A stretch of 64,000 nt of DNA, from the NCBI RefSeq assembly GCF_000585395.1, contig NZ_KK073875.1, forward strand, positions 4,450,524 through 4,514,523, read 5' to 3'. Both the position numbers and the translations under genes were made by a program. Below, piece after piece: positions 62,532 through 64,000 of the stretch (position 1 is its first letter; every line of letters starts with the position of its first letter). The notes below the pieces were generated by a model that was not told the origin of the DNA, did no database searches, and saw only the letters and a list, made by a program, of their open reading frames with translations. The stretch comes from Saccharibacillus sacchari DSM 19268. Lineage in GTDB: Bacteria; Bacillota; Bacilli; Paenibacillales; Paenibacillaceae.

Positions 62532-64000
62532 ATGTCTCAATTATCCAATCTTAACGTCAATTCCGGTTCGAACGATCGCGAACGAATTGACATCACTTTC
62601 CCTAACGGCGATGTACGCCAGGTCTTATCCGGCATTTCGATTCTCGATATCGCCCGGTCCGCAGGAACTTCACTCGGCAAAAACGCGGTAGCCGCCCGTT
62701 TGAACGGTCGTTTGGTCGATCTGTGCGAATCCGTGCAGGAGGACGCTTCGCTCAAAATTCTGCTTCCGGCAGATGAAGACAGTCTTCCGATCTATCGCCG
62801 CAGCGCCGCCAATCTGCTTGCTCAGGCCGTGAAACGGTTGTACGGCGGCAATGCCGTGGTTCGGCTGGGAGACAGTCAGGTTGCCAAAGACGGCTTTTAT
62901 TATGAATTCGAACTCCCTTCTGCGCTTTCCGCCGAAGACCTGCCCGCGATCGAACGCGAAATGCGGAAGATCGCCGAAGAGAATCTGCCGAGTCAGAGCC
63001 GGAAGATCAGCCGCGAGGAAGCGCTGGCTTTTTTCCGGGAGCGTAATGAATCTTACAAAGTCGAGCGGATCGAAGAATCCCAAGAGAGCTTGGAGTTTCG
63101 AATCTATGGGCAAGGCGAATTTGCGGACCTCTATCATGAACCGTTGCTTCCTTCCGCCGGACGGCTCAAAGCGTTCAAGCTGCTGAGCGTCGCCGGCGCT
63201 TATTGGAACGGCGACTCGGAGCGTCCGGTGCTTCAGCGGATTCAAGGTTCGGCCTTCCCGCGCAAAGAACAGCTCGACGAGCATCTGCTGCTGTTGGAAG
63301 AAGCCAAAAAGCGCGATCACCGCAAGCTGGGGCGCGAGTTGGAGCTGTTCATGTTTTCGGACGAAGCGCCGGGGATGCCTTTCTACTTGCCGAACGGGAT
63401 GTCGCTTCGTACAGAGCTTGAAAACTTCTCGCGGGGCGTGCAGCTTCGCAGCGGCTATGACGAGGTTCGCTCGCCGTTCATGATGAACCGCCGCCTGTGG
63501 GAAGAATCGGGGCACTGGGATCATTACAAAGACAATATGTATTTTTCCGAAGTGGATGACGAAGCCTTCGCGCTCAAGCCGATGAACTGTCCGGGACATA
63601 TGCTGATGTACAAAAACGAACTGCGTTCCTATCGCGATCTGCCGATCCGCATGATGGAGTTCGGTCAGGTGCATCGCCACGAATATTCCGGCGCGTTGAA
63701 CGGGCTGATGCGGGTGCGGACTTTTTGCCAGGATGATGCGCATTTGTTCGTACTGCCGAATCAGATCGAAGACGAGATCGGAAAAGTGATGGACCTGATC
63801 GACCGCATGTACCGCGTGTTCGGGTTCGACTACCGGATTGAATTGTCCACTCGTCCGGAGGATTCCATGGGTTCGGAAGAGCTGTGGGACGAAGCGGAAA
63901 ACGCGCTGCGACGCGTGCTGGAAGATCGCGGTGTCGACTATGTGCTGAATGAAGGCGACGGTGCCTTTTACGGGCCGAAGATCGATTACCATGTGTTGGA
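62532..64000 (+). CDS. thrS: Threonyl-tRNA synthetase with degenerate editing site, 3' end missing
   Basis: 489 codons are visible. TGS domain ~18-80, N2 editing-domain fold ~85-245, class II catalytic core from ~265 with C353 (KPMNCPGH), motif 2 region RHEYSGALNGLMRVRTFCQD and H404 (DDAH). The core looks active. The editing domain is not: E. coli H73, H77, C182 and H186 correspond to R90, N94, Y201 and L205 (RRSAANLL, DLYHEPLLP). It should charge threonine but not clear Ser-tRNA-Thr. Motif 2 also has Asn where most have His (SG-L-H/N-GL). Probably a second, T-box-induced paralogue like ThrZ. ATG 62532 follows GGAGG. Confidence 0.93.
   Translation, partial: MSQLSNLNVNSGSNDRERIDITFPNGDVRQVLSGISILDIARSAGTSLGKNAVAARLNGRLVDLCESVQEDASLKILLPADEDSLPIYRRSAANLLAQAVKRLYGGNAVVRLGDSQVAKDGFYYEFELPSALSAEDLPAIEREMRKIAEENLPSQSRKISREEALAFFRERNESYKVERIEESQESLEFRIYGQGEFADLYHEPLLPSAGRLKAFKLLSVAGAYWNGDSERPVLQRIQGSAFPRKEQLDEHLLLLEEAKKRDHRKLGRELELFMFSDEAPGMPFYLPNGMSLRTELENFSRGVQLRSGYDEVRSPFMMNRRLWEESGHWDHYKDNMYFSEVDDEAFALKPMNCPGHMLMYKNELRSYRDLPIRMMEFGQVHRHEYSGALNGLMRVRTFCQDDAHLFVLPNQIEDEIGKVMDLIDRMYRVFGFDYRIELSTRPEDSMGSEELWDEAENALRRVLEDRGVDYVLNEGDGAFYGPKIDYHVL

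Overview
The window looks like chromosomal DNA of a Gram-positive, facultatively fermentative member of the Paenibacillaceae (Paenibacillus or Saccharibacillus type). Reasons: AGGAGG-type ribosome binding sites before nearly every gene, two T-box leaders, three secreted proteins with copper-amine-oxidase-N-like wall modules, Bacillus-type Fnr with a C-terminal Cys cluster, MntR and Zur of Bacillus type, and several lipoproteins. Base composition is moderately GC-rich by eye, with AT-rich promoter stretches. There is no rRNA, tRNA, CRISPR array, prophage or transposase.

Left part (1-8.4 kb): a partial secreted glycoside-hydrolase-like protein, mntR, a zinc ABC transporter (znuA-znuC-znuB) with a consensus sigma-A promoter overlapped by a Zur-box-like palindrome, metG behind a methionine T-box, and zur-yidD. 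The likely zinc sensor thus lies 3 kb from the transporter it probably controls.

8.6-19 kb: a large secreted PKD-type protein, then an anaerobic fermentation block (pflA, pflB, adhE, fnr). FNR-type palindromes sit about 41.5 bp upstream of the predicted pflB and adhE start points, and one lies upstream of fnr itself, so regulator and targets are together.

19-27.6 kb: a DUF4430-like membrane protein, an HxlR regulator, a uracil-DNA glycosylase, and a sugar cluster (ThuA, two TIM-barrel isomerases, two Gfo/Idh/MocA dehydrogenases) with a divergent AraC regulator. 27.6-44.6 kb: oxidative-stress and metabolic genes (msrAB, FMN reductase, YitT, Crp-like and WYL regulators, SDR, beta-lactamase-fold hydrolase, LLM oxidoreductase, aspA, osmC, ald, aroA, aroC and a LysR regulator).

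44.6-64 kb: three tandem serpin genes with different reactive loops, a five-PAS hybrid histidine kinase, a large DUF2325 coiled-coil protein, a NusG-II-like membrane protein, an orphan AAA ATPase, a dead ABC ATPase fragment, an MFS transporter, an amidohydrolase, a coiled-coil protein and a T-box-controlled thrS that has lost all four editing-site residues.

The most unusual signal is a family of 130-180 bp structured elements (four clear copies, two diverged) lying just 3' of genes and followed on the same strand by terminator-like hairpins. The stems covary between copies, which points to selection for structure. Other leads are the serpin trio, the editing-dead ThrRS, and a four-fold palindrome array at 54.9-55.0 kb.
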